A DNA stretch of 64,000 nt from Frigoriglobus tundricola (GCF_013128195.2 NZ_CP053452.2:992001-1056000); one strand, 5' to 3'; positions 53,040 to 63,489 are shown, counted from the first letter of the stretch. Numbers and translations: made by a program. Notes: generated by a model not told the origin, from the sequence alone.

Positions 53040-53103
53040 CCCTGGGACCGCGGCCGTCTCGGCCGCATCGCGAAGAGCGGCCGAGACGGCCGCGGTCCCA
53101 GGG
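53040..53103. repeat. Perfect 27-bp inverted repeat (inner arm of the nested repeat)
   Basis: Arms 53040-53066 and 53077-53103 are exact complements with a 10-base loop. The arm GGGACCGCGGCCGTCTCGGC is the inner arm of the elements at 41496 and 48924. Confidence 0.9.
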
Positions 53104-53131
53104 GACAGAAGCCCATCCAGGCAACTCGGTA

Positions 53132-53998
53132 TCACTCCACGAATTCCACCGCGACCGGGTTCGGGATGATGCCGGCGCGGTGCGCCTCGCCGAGCAACTT
53201 GCGGATCGCCGCCCGGCCGCGGTCGCCGTAGTCGAGCGTCCAGTCGTTCACGTACATGCCGACGAACTGGTCCGCGAGCCCCACGTCCATGTCGCGGGCG
53301 TACTTGAGGGCGTAGTCGAGCGCCTCGCGGCGGTGGTCCAGGGCGTACTGGATGCTCTGCCGGATGAGCCGGCTCACGTCTTTCATCGTCTCGGCGCCGA
53401 GGTCCTTGCGGACCACGTTCCCGCCCAGGGGGAGCGGCAGGCCGGTCCGCTCCTGCCACCACACGCCGAGGTCGCGGACGAGGTGCAGCCCCTGGTTCTG
53501 GAACGTGAGCTGCCCCTCGTGGATGATCAGCCCCGCGTCGAATTGGCCCGACGCGACCGCCGGGATGATCTCGTCGAACGGGATCACGCCGTACGTGAGC
53601 TTGTCCGCCGCCCCGATGGACTCGAACAGCAGCTTCAACGTGAGGAACGCGGTGGTGAGCGTGCCCGGCACCGCGATCTTCACGCCGGGCAGGTCGTCCA
53701 CCGTGAGCGGCTTCCGCGACACGACCATCGGCCCGTACTTGTCGCCCATGCTGCACCCGGTCGGCAGCAGCGCGTACTTGTCGAGCAGGAAGCTGTACGC
53801 GTGGATGCTGACGGCGGTGACTTCGAGTTCGCCGTTGAGCGCCCGGCGGTTGAGCGTCTCAATGTCCTGGAGTTCGTGAACGAACTTCAGGTTGCCAGTG
53901 GGGATCTTGTCGTTGGCGAGCGCGTGGAACATGAACGCGTCGTCCGGGTCCGGGCTGTGCCCGACGCGGATCACCTGCTGTGCCGTAGTCGCAGTCAT
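53132..53998 (-). CDS. mqnD: 1,4-dihydroxy-6-naphthoate synthase
   Basis: The 288-residue product matches MqnD of the futalosine menaquinone pathway: GHSPDPDDAFMFHALAND, DIETLNRRALNGELEVTAVS, LPTGCSMGDKYGPMVVS, and FDAGLIIHEGQLTFQNQGL containing the catalytic His region. It converts cyclic dehypoxanthine futalosine to dihydroxynaphthoate. The cell therefore likely makes menaquinone without the Men pathway. No other mqn gene is in the window. The ATG at 53998 is chosen at the first conserved block. Confidence 0.92.
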   Translation of the reverse strand: MTATTAQQVIRVGHSPDPDDAFMFHALANDKIPTGNLKFVHELQDIETLNRRALNGELEVTAVSIHAYSFLLDKYALLPTGCSMGDKYGPMVVSRKPLTVDDLPGVKIAVPGTLTTAFLTLKLLFESIGAADKLTYGVIPFDEIIPAVASGQFDAGLIIHEGQLTFQNQGLHLVRDLGVWWQERTGLPLPLGGNVVRKDLGAETMKDVSRLIRQSIQYALDHRREALDYALKYARDMDVGLADQFVGMYVNDWTLDYGDRGRAAIRKLLGEAHRAGIIPNPVAVEFVE

Positions 53999-54014
53999 GA
54001 TTGCCTCATCTGGA

Positions 54015-54087
54015 GCGAGCGGCGCGGCGTAAGCCCGCCGGTGGTTTACAGCACGAAGCACCGGCGGGCTTACGCCGCGCCGCTCGC
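54015..54087. repeat. Perfect 29-bp inverted repeat
   Basis: Arms 54015-54043 and 54059-54087 are exact complements with a 15-base loop. The core GGCGCGGCGTAAGCCCGCC is related to the arm at 30303. It lies between the ABC ATPase stop (54092) and mqnD. Confidence 0.9.
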
Positions 54088-54091
54088 GGAC

Positions 54092-54817
54092 TCAATCGAG
54101 CGCGGCGGCCGGGCCGCCGGGGGCGAACGCTTCCGCCGCCGGGCCGGAGTAGACCACCTGACCCCTGTTGAGCAGGTGGACCACGTCGGCGATCCGCTTC
54201 ACGGCCGGGATGTCGTGCGTGACGATGACCATCGCGACCTGCAACGTCTGGTCGTCGGCCAGGTCGTCGATCACCCGCATCACCTCGCCGGACATGCGCG
54301 GGTCGAGGGCGCTGGTCGGTTCGTCGAAGAGGATCGCCGCGGGGTTAACCGCGAGCGCCCGGGCGATGGCAACACGCTGCTGCTGGCCGCCGGAAAGCTG
54401 GCCCGGCTTCGCGTCGTGCTTCTCGGCCAGCCCGACGCGGTCCAGCCACTTCTTCGCGGTCGCCTCGGCCTCGTCGCGGGTCTTGCCGAGCGCGTGGACC
54501 GGCCCGCTCATGACGTTCTTCAGCACCGTCATGTGCGGGAACAGGTTGAACTGCTGGAACACCATGCCGACGGTGCGGCGGAGTTGCACCAGTGTGGCGC
54601 GCCGCGGCGCCTGCCCGCCGGTGAGCGTGAGCGAATCGACCGCGACCTCGCCCTCCTGGAACGTTTCCAGCCCGTTGATGCACCGGAGCAGGGTACTCTT
54701 CCCGCCCCCGGACGGCCCGACGAGCGCGGCCACCTGCCCCTTGGGGAACGCGACCGAAGCGCCGTCCAGTATCCGGACGGTGCCGTGGTATTTCACGATG
54801 TTGGTGGCGCGAATCAT
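54092..54817 (-). CDS. Polar amino acid ABC transporter ATP-binding protein
   Basis: The 241-residue ATPase has Walker [13 protein letters not shown]-loop [13 protein letters not shown], signature [15 protein letters not shown], Walker [12 protein letters not shown] and switch His in VTHDIPAVK. It is of the GlnQ/HisP type that drives amino acid uptake. Its ATG overlaps the stop of the fused binding-protein/permease gene (ATGA at 54814-54817), so the two are translationally coupled and together form a complete importer. Confidence 0.95.
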   Translation of the reverse strand: MIRATNIVKYHGTVRILDGASVAFPKGQVAALVGPSGGGKSTLLRCINGLETFQEGEVAVDSLTLTGGQAPRRATLVQLRRTVGMVFQQFNLFPHMTVLKNVMSGPVHALGKTRDEAEATAKKWLDRVGLAEKHDAKPGQLSGGQQQRVAIARALAVNPAAILFDEPTSALDPRMSGEVMRVIDDLADDQTLQVAMVIVTHDIPAVKRIADVVHLLNRGQVVYSGPAAEAFAPGGPAAALD

Positions 54818-56364
54818 CGGCGGGCACCTCCACCACTGTCCAGCCGCTTCTCCAGTACGCGGGCCACGATCGCCAGCGGGTAGCTCATCACGAGGTAAAG
54901 CCCGGCGGTGACGAACGCGAGCTGAATGATGTAGTCGCGGTTGAAGTTGTACAGTTCGTTATATTTCCGCGTCAGTTCCGTAATGAGGATGACGGAACAC
55001 ACGGACGTGTCCTTGAACAGCGCGATGAAGTCACTGGTGACGGGCGGGATCACGACGCGCACGGCCTGCGGCACGATCACCACGCGGAGCGCCGTGAGCG
55101 GGTTCATACCGAGCGCGAGGGCCGCCTCCATCTGCCCGCGCGGGACCGCGAGCAGCCCGGCGCGGTAGTTCTCCGCTTCGTAAGCCGAGTAGTTGATCGC
55201 CAGTCCGAGAATCCCCGCTTGAATCGGAGTGAAGTTGAATCCGGGGACCATCTGCGGCAGCAAGTAGTACACGAAATAGAGTTGCAGCAACAGCGGCGTG
55301 CCGCGAAGGAACTCGACGTACAGCCCGAGCGGGAACCGCACGAGTGCCGGGCCGTACACGCGGCCGAGCGCGACGCACATGCCGAGAACCATTGCGATCG
55401 GGAACGACGTGACCGCGAGGAACAGCGTCATCCCGGCGGCCCGCACCAGTTCGCCGACCATCTGCACCCAGTCGGCCGTTCCCTTGTCCGCCGGCGTCTC
55501 GTCCGCGTCTTCGTCCTCCGGCGGGAACGGCGGCGGCCACGGCTGGTCGCTCCAGTACAGCAGGCGCTCCTGGTCCTCGTTCCACAGCCCGTACTTGTCG
55601 CAAATCTTCTTCAGCGTGCCGTCCTTGATGCCCTTCTTGATCGCCGCGTTCAGTTGCTCCCGTAACTCCTGGTCCTGGGGCCGCGTGAGGATGACGTAGA
55701 ACCCCGGCTTTCGCGGTTCGTCCACGAGTCGGAGCCCGTTCCCGTGCTTGAGGTAGTACACGGCCGCGGGGGTGTCCTGAACGGTCGCGTCGAGCCGCTT
55801 CTGCTCCACGAGGGTGATAACGGAAGCGACGTCCTGGCTGATCGCCAGCTCGATCTTGTCCCCGAACCGCTTGCTCTTCATGTACTTGTGAGCCGCCGAA
55901 CCGTTGAGCACGCCGACGGAGGTCTTCCGCTTCTTGTCGCCCTCCACCCGCATCCGGTTCAGGTCGCTCCAGCCCGTGATGACGTCGGCGCTGTCCTTCT
56001 GAACGAGGAGGGCGAGGCGGTACACGTAGTAGGGGATCGTCGAGGGGTAGTTCTTCTCCAGATCTTTGGTCAGTTCGTAGCCGTTCAAGACGATGTCGAT
56101 GCCGTCCTCCTCCCGCTTGGCAAGCAGGAGGGGTAATTTGTCCCAGTCGCCGCTGACCATTTCGCTGGTCCGGCCCAGTTCCTTTGCGAGGTACTCGGCG
56201 AATTCCACCTCGAACCCGACGTACTGGCTCTTCTCGTTCTTGTACACATAGGGCGCGCCGCCGGTCGGGTCGGTGCCCCACCGCAGGGTCTGTTTTTCCT
56301 GCGCGGGGGCCGGCGGCGCCAGTGCCAGAGCGGCGGCGGCGGCGAGTAACCAGCGGACGTTCAC
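54814..56364 (-). CDS. Amino acid ABC transporter: fused substrate-binding protein and permease
   Basis: The 516-residue product fuses two parts. After a signal peptide ([16 protein letters not shown]) comes a family-3 solute-binding domain (about 25-265; [34 protein letters not shown]). A charged linker rich in Asp/Pro joins it to a GlnP-type permease (about 295-516). That part has the [20 protein letters not shown] motif and the EAA loop [20 protein letters not shown]. The binding domain would sit outside, tethered to the channel. The start is GTG 56364 with GGAGG 8 bases before. It is followed directly by the ATPase gene. Confidence 0.92.
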   Translation of the reverse strand: MNVRWLLAAAAALALAPPAPAQEKQTLRWGTDPTGGAPYVYKNEKSQYVGFEVEFAEYLAKELGRTSEMVSGDWDKLPLLLAKREEDGIDIVLNGYELTKDLEKNYPSTIPYYVYRLALLVQKDSADVITGWSDLNRMRVEGDKKRKTSVGVLNGSAAHKYMKSKRFGDKIELAISQDVASVITLVEQKRLDATVQDTPAAVYYLKHGNGLRLVDEPRKPGFYVILTRPQDQELREQLNAAIKKGIKDGTLKKICDKYGLWNEDQERLLYWSDQPWPPPFPPEDEDADETPADKGTADWVQMVGELVRAAGMTLFLAVTSFPIAMVLGMCVALGRVYGPALVRFPLGLYVEFLRGTPLLLQLYFVYYLLPQMVPGFNFTPIQAGILGLAINYSAYEAENYRAGLLAVPRGQMEAALALGMNPLTALRVVIVPQAVRVVIPPVTSDFIALFKDTSVCSVILITELTRKYNELYNFNRDYIIQLAFVTAGLYLVMSYPLAIVARVLEKRLDSGGGARR

Positions 56365-56445
56365 CGGCGAGCCCTCCGTTGTGCGGGTGCGTCGATCCAG
56401 AGTGTATAGCGGTGTCGCGGTCGCGGGCATAGCTAAACTTGAGGT

Positions 56446-59008
56446 ATGCCGCGCGACCCGCTCCCCATCGACGCCGCCCTGCCCCAACTGCTCGCCGCCG
56501 TCCGCGCGAGCGGCGCCGCGGTGCTTCGTGCCCCCACGGGCGCCGGGAAGACCACCCGCGTGCCGCCGGCCCTCGTCGAGACCGGCCTGGCGGGGACCGG
56601 GCTCGTGCTGATGCTCGAACCGCGCCGGGTGGCGGCGCGGGCCGCGGCCCGGCGGATGGCCCTCGAACACGGCTCGCCGCTGGGCGACGTGTTCGGCTAC
56701 CAGGTGCGGTTCGACCGCAAGGCCAGCGCGCGCACGCGGGTCCTCGTGATCACCCCCGGCGTCCTGCTCCGCCGGTTACACGACGACCCGTACCTCGACG
56801 GCGTCGCGTGCGTGGTCTTCGACGAGTTCCACGAGCGCGGCCTGGACGCGGATCTGGCGCTCGGAATGGTCCGGCTGATCCGCGAGAACGTGCGGCCCGA
56901 GTTGCAGGCCGTGGTCATGTCCGCCACGGTCGATCCGGCGGCGGTGTCGGCGTACTTCGGCGGGTGCCCCGTCGTGGACAGCGCCGGCCGGACCTTCCCC
57001 GTCGATGTGGTGTACCGCCCGCGCCGCAACGACACTCCGGTGTCGCGTGCCGTCGCCGACGCCGTGCGGGACGTGCTGAGCGAACGGGCCGGCGACGTGC
57101 TGGCGTTCCTCCCGGGCCTCCGCGAGATCCGCCAGACCGCCGACGAACTCGACGCCTTCGCGCGCGAACACGGGATCACGGTGCTACCGCTGCACGGCGA
57201 TCTGCCGCCGGAGCAACAGGACCGCGCGCTCCAGCGGACCGACCGGCGGAAGGTGGTCCTCGCGACGAACGTCGCGGAAACGTCCGTCACGGTGGACGGC
57301 GTGACCGCGGTGGTCGATTGCGGCCTCGCCCGGCAGATGGAGTTCGAGCCGTCGGTGGGCATGGACCGCTTGCGGCTCGTTCCGATCTCGCGGGCCTCGG
57401 CCGACCAGCGCGCCGGCCGCGCCGGGCGCACCGCGCCGGGCGTGTGCGTCCGCCTCTGGGACGAGCCGAGCCACCGCGGCCGACCGGAACAGACCGTGCC
57501 CGAAATCAAGCGGGTCGATCTGTGCGGCGCGGTGCTGCAACTCGCGGCCCTCGGCGAGCCCGATGTGCGGAAGTTCCCGTGGCTCGACGCCCCCTCAGAA
57601 GACGCCGTCGGGCAATCGCTCCGTCTGCTCGAACAACTCGACCTGCTCGACGGCGCCGCGCTCACGGCGCTCGGCCAAGCCGCGGTGCCTCTCCCCGTCC
57701 ACCCGCGACTCGGCCGGCTGCTTCTAGAGGGCCAACGGCTCGGCTGTAGCGCGCGTGCGGCACTCGCCGCGGCGCTGCTGTCGGAGCGCGACCCGTTCCT
57801 GCGCGAGTTCGACTCCGGACCACCGACCCGCACCGCGCCGGCCACCGTTTCGGACGTACTGGACCGCGTGGAAGCGCTCGAAGCCTTCGACACGCGGGGC
57901 CGACTGGACGGCCCCTTGGGGCGCCTCCACCGCGGCGGGGCGCAGGGGGTCCTGGAGGTGCGCGATCAGTTGACGCGCGTCTTGGCGAACCCCGCCCGCC
58001 AGGGCGGCGGGTCCGCGTCACCCGCCGCCCTGGCGGGCGGGGTTCGCCAAGACGAAGCCCTCCTCCGCTGCGTCTTCGCGGCGTACCCGGACCGGCTCGC
58101 GCGGCGCGCGAGCCAGGCAGCACGAAGGCGGTCACGGTCGGCGGGGGCGCGGCGTGCGGCTCGCGCCGACCAGCGGCGTGACCGAACCGGAACTGTTCGT
58201 GTGCGTCGATGTCGATGCCGGCGGGGCGGACTCGTTCGTCCGGCTCGCGTCGGGCGTGGAACGCGAGTGGCTCCCGGCCGAGCGCATCACGACCCGGATC
58301 GAGGTGACGTTCGACGAAAAGGCCGAACGGCTCGCGGCGCGAAAGGTCACCCGCTTCGACGACCTCGTTCTGGACGAAGTGAGCGCCCACATCGGGGACG
58401 AGTCGGAAGCCGCGCGTGTGCTGGCTACGGCCGCCGCGGAGCGGTTGGAGAAGGTGCTTCCGACACCCGACTCCGCCGCGGGCGCGTTCCGTACTCGGGT
58501 GCGGTGCCTGCGAGCCTGGGTGCCCGAACTCGACCTGCCCGCGTTCGAAGCCGCCGACCTGCGGGACGCCCTCGAATGGCTGTGCCGCAACCGCCGCTCG
58601 CTCGCGGACGTCCGGAACGGCCCCTGGCTCGACTTCCTCAAGGGCCGGTTGACCTACCAGCAGCTTCAGACAGTGGAAGCGGAAGCCCCGGAGCGCATCG
58701 AGGTGCCGAGCGGGAGCCAAATCACGTTGACTTACGAGGAGGGCCGGCCGCCGATCCTCGCGGCGCGCGTTCAGGAAATGTTCGGCTTAACAGAAACGCC
58801 CCGAATCGCGCGCGGGCGGACAAAGGTGCTGCTCCACCTGCTCGCGCCGAACTACCGACCGCAACAGGTGACGGACGACCTCGCGAGCTTCTGGAAGAAC
58901 GGCTACCCGCTCGTGCGAAAAGAGTTGCGCGCCCGCTACCCGAAGCATAGTTGGCCCGACGACCCGCTCACCGCGCCCGCGGTGCGCGGCGCGCGGAAGA
59001 AGAGTTAG
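56446..59008 (+). pseudogene. hrpB: ATP-dependent helicase HrpB, broken by two frameshifts
   Basis: From ATG 56446 the frame encodes a DEAH-type helicase: APTGAGKTTRVPPALVE (Walker A), VVFDEFHERGLDADL (DEFH box), MSATVD, then TNVAETSVTVDGV and QRAGRAGRTAPGVC. The frame is lost at about 58107 (one base fewer than expected in CGGCGCGCGAG) and again at 58143-58147 (GGGGG run). The HrpB C-terminal region continues from 58154 in another frame (VRLAPTSGVTEPELFVCVDV to RYPKHSWPDD). As read, translation would give an aberrant 834-residue product. A 75-base palindrome lies in frame just upstream (57979-58053). Sequencing error in this GC-rich hairpin region is the main alternative. Confidence 0.85.
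57979..58053. repeat. Perfect 34-bp inverted repeat inside hrpB
   Basis: Arms 57979-58012 and 58020-58053 are exact complements with a 7-base loop. The 75-base unit is divisible by three and encodes ANPARQGGGSASPAALAGGV in the hrpB frame. Related HrpB proteins have no such segment as far as recalled, so it looks inserted. Confidence 0.92.
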
Positions 59009-59189
59009 CCACACATCTTGCTCGGCGGTCAGGCCCAGGCCACCTATTGTCGGGCTCCGCGGCGTTCGCTTTCAGTCTGAAGGCGCGATACGCCCCGCCC
59101 CGGTCGTTCAGAACGGAAAGGGAGCCCGATTCGAATTGAACCATTCCGGGGCAAGCGGCGTCCCTCGTTGAACACCCCGGGAGGTACAT

Positions 59190-60674
59190 ATGGATTTGAG
59201 CACTGCGGTCCGCGAAAGCGATCTGGAGACGATCCGTGCCGTCCTCGACGCCGGCGCCGATGTCCGGTACGTGCGCCCTCACGGCTACACCGTGTTGATC
59301 GACGTCCTGTACAGCCAATCGATCCGCGAAGAAGAACAGCTCATCCCGGTGCTCCGCCTCCTGATCGAACGCGGGGCGGACCTCAACGTGATCAGCGACT
59401 ACGGCGAGTCGGCCTTACGCGTCTCGTCCCGACTCGGGTGGTTCGAGGCGGTTGGGGTGCTTCTGGACGCCGGGGCCGACCCCGGTCCTCTGCACTGGTC
59501 GCCACTTCACCGAGCCGTTGCGCTGGGCACGGTGGCTGACGTCCGCCGACGGCTCGAATGCGGTGACGACCTCAGCGCCCGTGACTGGTGGGAGCGTACC
59601 CCTTGGCTGCTGAGCCTCCAGACGCGGGACGTGGCCAAAGCGGAACTACTGCTTGCCGCCGGCGCCGACCCGAACGACCGGGGGCGGTGCGGGAAACCGT
59701 CCCTGCTGTTTGCCGCCGAGAGTAACGATCCGGCAGTGCTCCGCTGGCTGCTGGAAACGGGCGTGGATCCAAACATAGCCGACGAATTCGGCGGAACGCC
59801 TCTGATCGTGGCCGCCGGGAACGGTGACGCGGAGTGCGTGCGGTTGCTGCTCGATGCCGGTGCCGACCCGCTGCTACACAGCATCACCGACACTCCCATC
59901 CGGTCAGCCAGTAACCTCGCAGTCGCCCGAATGCTCGTGCGCGCCGGAGCGGACCTCGCCGATGTCAACGAGGACGTTCGGGACGAGATAACGAAGCGTC
60001 GGCGAAGCGAGTCGATCGACTGCTCACGGGAGGAGTACCAGGCGGCCAAGGACCGGGCCTTCGGCACCGCCAACCCGCAACTCATGAACTTCCCGTTCTG
60101 GCGGGCGATGGTCGCATGCGGGGACTGTGCGTACGGCGCCCGTGCGCAATTTGAAGCCGCGGACGTCCACGGCCCTGCGGTCTGGTGCTTCGACCGCTTC
60201 GGGAAGTCGTTCACCGAACTCCCGGACGGGCGGGTCATCGAGATAGCCGGGGAACACGAGGATTACTGCGACCAGGACTTCTGCATTTACAATGACGTGA
60301 TCGTCCACAACGGGGACGGGACGTTCGACATCTACGGCTACCCCAGGGACGTGTTCCCTCCGACCGACTTCCACACGGCCACGCTGGTCGGGAACTCGAT
60401 CTACGTGATCGGTAACCTCGGATACAGTGGCGAGCGGCGGTTCGGCGTGACGCAGGTGTACCGGCTGGATAGCGAGACCCTGACAATGGAACCCGTCGAG
60501 ACAACGGGCACGCAGCCCGGGTGGATTCACCGCCACCGGGCGAAGTTGATCGGGAACGCCATCGAGGTGACCGGCGGCATCGTTTGCATGCTGGTCGATG
60601 GGGAGGAAACGACAGAAGACAACGCCGGGCGGTTCCTGCTGGACCTCGGGACGATGGTATGGTCGGAGGGGTGA
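59190..60674 (+). CDS. Ankyrin-repeat protein with unknown C-terminal domain
   Basis: The 494-residue product has about seven ankyrin repeats in residues 1-255: AVRESDLETIRAVLDAGADV, VLRLLIERGADLNV, FGGTPLIVAAGNGDAECVRL, LLLDAGADPLLH. A separate domain (about 300-494) follows, rich in aromatic and acidic residues (YCDQDFCIYNDVIVHNGDGT, FDIYGYPRDVFPPTDFHTAT) and reminiscent of a beta-propeller or Kelch-like fold. There is no signal peptide. Ankyrin repeats mediate protein binding. GGAGG lies 5 bases before the ATG. The gene stands alone. Confidence 0.85.
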   Translation: MDLSTAVRESDLETIRAVLDAGADVRYVRPHGYTVLIDVLYSQSIREEEQLIPVLRLLIERGADLNVISDYGESALRVSSRLGWFEAVGVLLDAGADPGPLHWSPLHRAVALGTVADVRRRLECGDDLSARDWWERTPWLLSLQTRDVAKAELLLAAGADPNDRGRCGKPSLLFAAESNDPAVLRWLLETGVDPNIADEFGGTPLIVAAGNGDAECVRLLLDAGADPLLHSITDTPIRSASNLAVARMLVRAGADLADVNEDVRDEITKRRRSESIDCSREEYQAAKDRAFGTANPQLMNFPFWRAMVACGDCAYGARAQFEAADVHGPAVWCFDRFGKSFTELPDGRVIEIAGEHEDYCDQDFCIYNDVIVHNGDGTFDIYGYPRDVFPPTDFHTATLVGNSIYVIGNLGYSGERRFGVTQVYRLDSETLTMEPVETTGTQPGWIHRHRAKLIGNAIEVTGGIVCMLVDGEETTEDNAGRFLLDLGTMVWSEG

Positions 60675-60860
60675 CGAGGGCCGGTCATAGCGATCCGCTC
60701 GCGATCCACCGTCCGAGGTGCCTGACGCACTCGTACCGAGCTATGCCGTGCCCGCCTTTCAGGCTGAAGACCCAAACGACCCGCCTCGCATCGCACGGAA
60801 TTACGGCAACGGGCCGCGGTACCCACCGCAGCCCGGTGCTTTCCTTCCACCATACAGGTG

Positions 60861-61898
60861 TCACTCGCTCAGGCCGAAGTCGATCGGCAGGCGCCGCCAG
60901 GTGCTGTGGATGTGGTTGGCCGGGTTCTTGGCGCTGTCGGCCTGCACGTTCAGGAACTCGACAACGAACTCCGGCCCCTGGACGTGGTACGTGTACGGCT
61001 CGCCCGGCGTGGGGCTGCCGCTGTACGCGAAGTACAGCTTGTCGTCGGGCGTCGCCCGCACCTTCTTCATGTCCGCCGCGGCGAGGTCCTCCGGCATCCG
61101 GTGGGCGTACGCCTGGAGCAACTTGACCAGCGTCGCCTTCTGCTCGGCGGTGAGCTTGTCCGCGGTGATGCCCACCGGCGGGCCGACGTCGGCCCGCGGC
61201 TGGCCCTCCTTGATCTCCCCGAACTCCTTCGCCTGCTTGGCCACCTTCTGTTGGTCCGCGGTCAGCGACTTGATGAGCGCCCGGGCCTGGTCCTCGACCT
61301 CCGGCAGCGGCCGCAGCCCCTTCTTCGGGCCGTTCTTGATCTCGGCCGGGTTGGACCCGAACACGATCGGCGCGCCGGCCACCACCTCACCCTTGTCGAG
61401 CGTGTAGTTCACCGACAGGTGGTGCCCCTCGAACCGCCAGCCCCACTTCCCGGTGTTCGACGGGTCGCCGAACACGCTGACGAAGTACCAGCCGTGGTTC
61501 CGCGTCATCGCGCCCTTCGGCCCTTCCAGTTCCTGGAGCAGGTCCTCGAGGCCGACGATCGTGGTGGCCTGCTCGTACCCCTTCGCGGAGAGGCCGGACT
61601 TGAGCAGCCCCATCGCCGCTTTGCGCTGGTCGGCGGTCATCTCCTCCAGCCGGACGCCCTTGCGGGTGAACATCTTCTGCTTGTCCTGCTGCGGGGTGAA
61701 GAACCACGCGGTGCGGTGCTTGTCGTTGAAGTCGAACTGGGTCTTCTGCTTCAGTTCGGGGCTGAGCGACGCGAGGTACGCGTCCGCGGCCGATTTCATC
61801 CGGCTGCCGGTGTTGTCCGGGGCCGACTGGCCGATGAGTGCGACGCCGACGACGCCGGCGATGGAGAGTGTAAAGGCAGCGAACCGGAGGCGGGTCAT
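60861..61898 (-). CDS. Exported DUF3500 protein
   Basis: The 345-residue product has a signal peptide (FAAFTLSIAGVVGVALIG) and matches the DUF3500 family. Supporting blocks are YLASLSPELKQKTQFDFN, GLEDLLQELEG, WGWRFEGHHLSVNYTLDKGE and a late DDKLYFAYSGSPTPGEPYTY with NHIHSTWRRLPIDFG near the end. The family has no proven function. It is predicted to be secreted or periplasmic. GGAG lies 8 bases before the ATG. Confidence 0.88.
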   Translation of the reverse strand: MTRLRFAAFTLSIAGVVGVALIGQSAPDNTGSRMKSAADAYLASLSPELKQKTQFDFNDKHRTAWFFTPQQDKQKMFTRKGVRLEEMTADQRKAAMGLLKSGLSAKGYEQATTIVGLEDLLQELEGPKGAMTRNHGWYFVSVFGDPSNTGKWGWRFEGHHLSVNYTLDKGEVVAGAPIVFGSNPAEIKNGPKKGLRPLPEVEDQARALIKSLTADQQKVAKQAKEFGEIKEGQPRADVGPPVGITADKLTAEQKATLVKLLQAYAHRMPEDLAAADMKKVRATPDDKLYFAYSGSPTPGEPYTYHVQGPEFVVEFLNVQADSAKNPANHIHSTWRRLPIDFGLSE

Positions 61899-62037
61899 GT
61901 GGGAGGCTCCGTGCGAGCGCGGGCGGGTGTCAAGAGCATACGCGAGCGCGGGGCGAATGGGAAGATACAGTGTTTTCGCGGTCCCACCGGTATGCGGCGC
62001 CCCGCCCGCCTTTAACCCCGGACGTTGCCCTGGGCAT

Positions 62038-63402
62038 TCAGACCGAACGCGACTTTAATCCCTTAGACAACTCTTCTTCCCGCGCCAGGCTCTCCTTGTC
62101 GCTGAAATCCGCAACGGACACGGCCTCCGAGTCGATGTGAACTTCGGCGGTGTGCGGGGCGTAAGCCGGGCCGAGGACGTCCACCACCGTCGGGTGAACC
62201 GGCGGCTTCTCCGGCGACACGAAGTAGCCGTGAACTTCCAGCGCCTCGTCGCGGTACTCGGGGTACTGCATCAGGAGCGCGTGCAACCGCTTCAGGCGGA
62301 AGTGCGGAACGGTCGCGTACATGTGGTGCGGGAGGTGGTAGTCCTGGCCGAACGGGAACACCGCGAAGCGGATCGCCGGGGCCACCAGGAACGTGCGCGT
62401 GTTGTTGAGCCACCCGCGGCCGCCGTTCCCGTGCTGTACGAGCTGCCGCAGGATCATGAAGAAGGCGAACGAGGTGAAGATCGGCACCACCCAGAGGAGC
62501 AGGTAGTAGGGGACGGCCGGTGCGCCGGTCAGTTTGGTGACGACCGCGAGCGCCGTGAACACCGCGGCCACGAACCCGACCCGCAGCGCGGACGTGTACC
62601 GGGAGTGAATCACCGGGCGGAGCTTGCTCCGCTGGAACGTGCGGTCGGGGAGCGCGAGGAACACCGCGGTGACGACGAGCCACAGCGCCCCCGCCGCCGC
62701 CGGCATCGGCCACCAGTCCTCGGAAAGGTAAAAGAGCGCGGCGAGCGTCGCGACCGTCACGAGCAGGTACACGATGCCCACCCGCACCGCGCCCGTCGCC
62801 AGCTTCTCGCCCTTGATCATGTACGGGTTCTTGTCGGTGCCGGTCGCGTTGTACTGCGCCCGGATGCGCATGAACCGGACGAGCCGGAACGGGGAGAGCT
62901 GCTTGACCAGGGCGCGGAGGACCGCCCGGCGCGCGAGCGGGAAGCCGAGCCAGTGGCCGCTGGACTTGAGCTGCGACACGTCGGGGTCGCGGTCGGGGTC
63001 GTTCACGAACTGGTGGTGCGCGAGGTGCTGCAAGCGGTAGTGGTAGATGCTCGCGAACAGCGGGAACATCGTGAGCGCGTCGGACACAAGATCGTTGAGG
63101 ACCCGGTTGCGGAAGAGGATGTAGTGCGACCCCTCGTGCGCCAGGCCGCTCAACTGGTGCTGCCCGGCCCCGATCAGCACCACGGCGACGAGCGCGACCG
63201 GGACGTTCAGCGCCCACGGGACGCCGAGCGTGTCGCGACTCTCAAAGAACCACACGGTTCCGCCGATCACCAGCGCCAAATACAGGTACGTGCGGAACAC
63301 GTACCACCAGTTGGTGACGTTGTCCGTCCGGCGCAGATCCTGAAGTGCCGCCTTCAGTTCGGAGTCGGAGAGCGAGCGAACGGGTGCTTCGGCGGTACTC
63401 AT
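62038..63402 (-). CDS. Membrane fatty acid desaturase-like protein
   Basis: The 454-residue product has several hydrophobic helices and the three histidine boxes of membrane diiron desaturases: HEGSH, HYRLQHLAHH and HLPHH. It would insert a double bond, or hydroxylate, an acyl chain or carotenoid; the substrate is not set by sequence. The C-terminal 60 residues are soluble and acidic. The ATG at 63402 is chosen at the first conserved residues; the ribosome site is weak. An SDR gene ends about 200 bases upstream on the same strand. Confidence 0.9.
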   Translation of the reverse strand: MSTAEAPVRSLSDSELKAALQDLRRTDNVTNWWYVFRTYLYLALVIGGTVWFFESRDTLGVPWALNVPVALVAVVLIGAGQHQLSGLAHEGSHYILFRNRVLNDLVSDALTMFPLFASIYHYRLQHLAHHQFVNDPDRDPDVSQLKSSGHWLGFPLARRAVLRALVKQLSPFRLVRFMRIRAQYNATGTDKNPYMIKGEKLATGAVRVGIVYLLVTVATLAALFYLSEDWWPMPAAAGALWLVVTAVFLALPDRTFQRSKLRPVIHSRYTSALRVGFVAAVFTALAVVTKLTGAPAVPYYLLLWVVPIFTSFAFFMILRQLVQHGNGGRGWLNNTRTFLVAPAIRFAVFPFGQDYHLPHHMYATVPHFRLKRLHALLMQYPEYRDEALEVHGYFVSPEKPPVHPTVVDVLGPAYAPHTAEVHIDSEAVSVADFSDKESLAREEELSKGLKSRSV

Positions 63403-63489
63403 GGGTTCGGCACACGTAGGTCTTCGAGAGCCACCAACAGAAATTTGGAAGGCGGGCCAGGTCCCCGCGCCGGCCCCGTCTTTTCGGGC

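Noticed and set aside
58154..58950. Continuation of the first hrpB frame to 58950
   Set aside because: After 58110 this frame encodes Arg-rich nonsense, whereas another frame carries the true HrpB C terminus.
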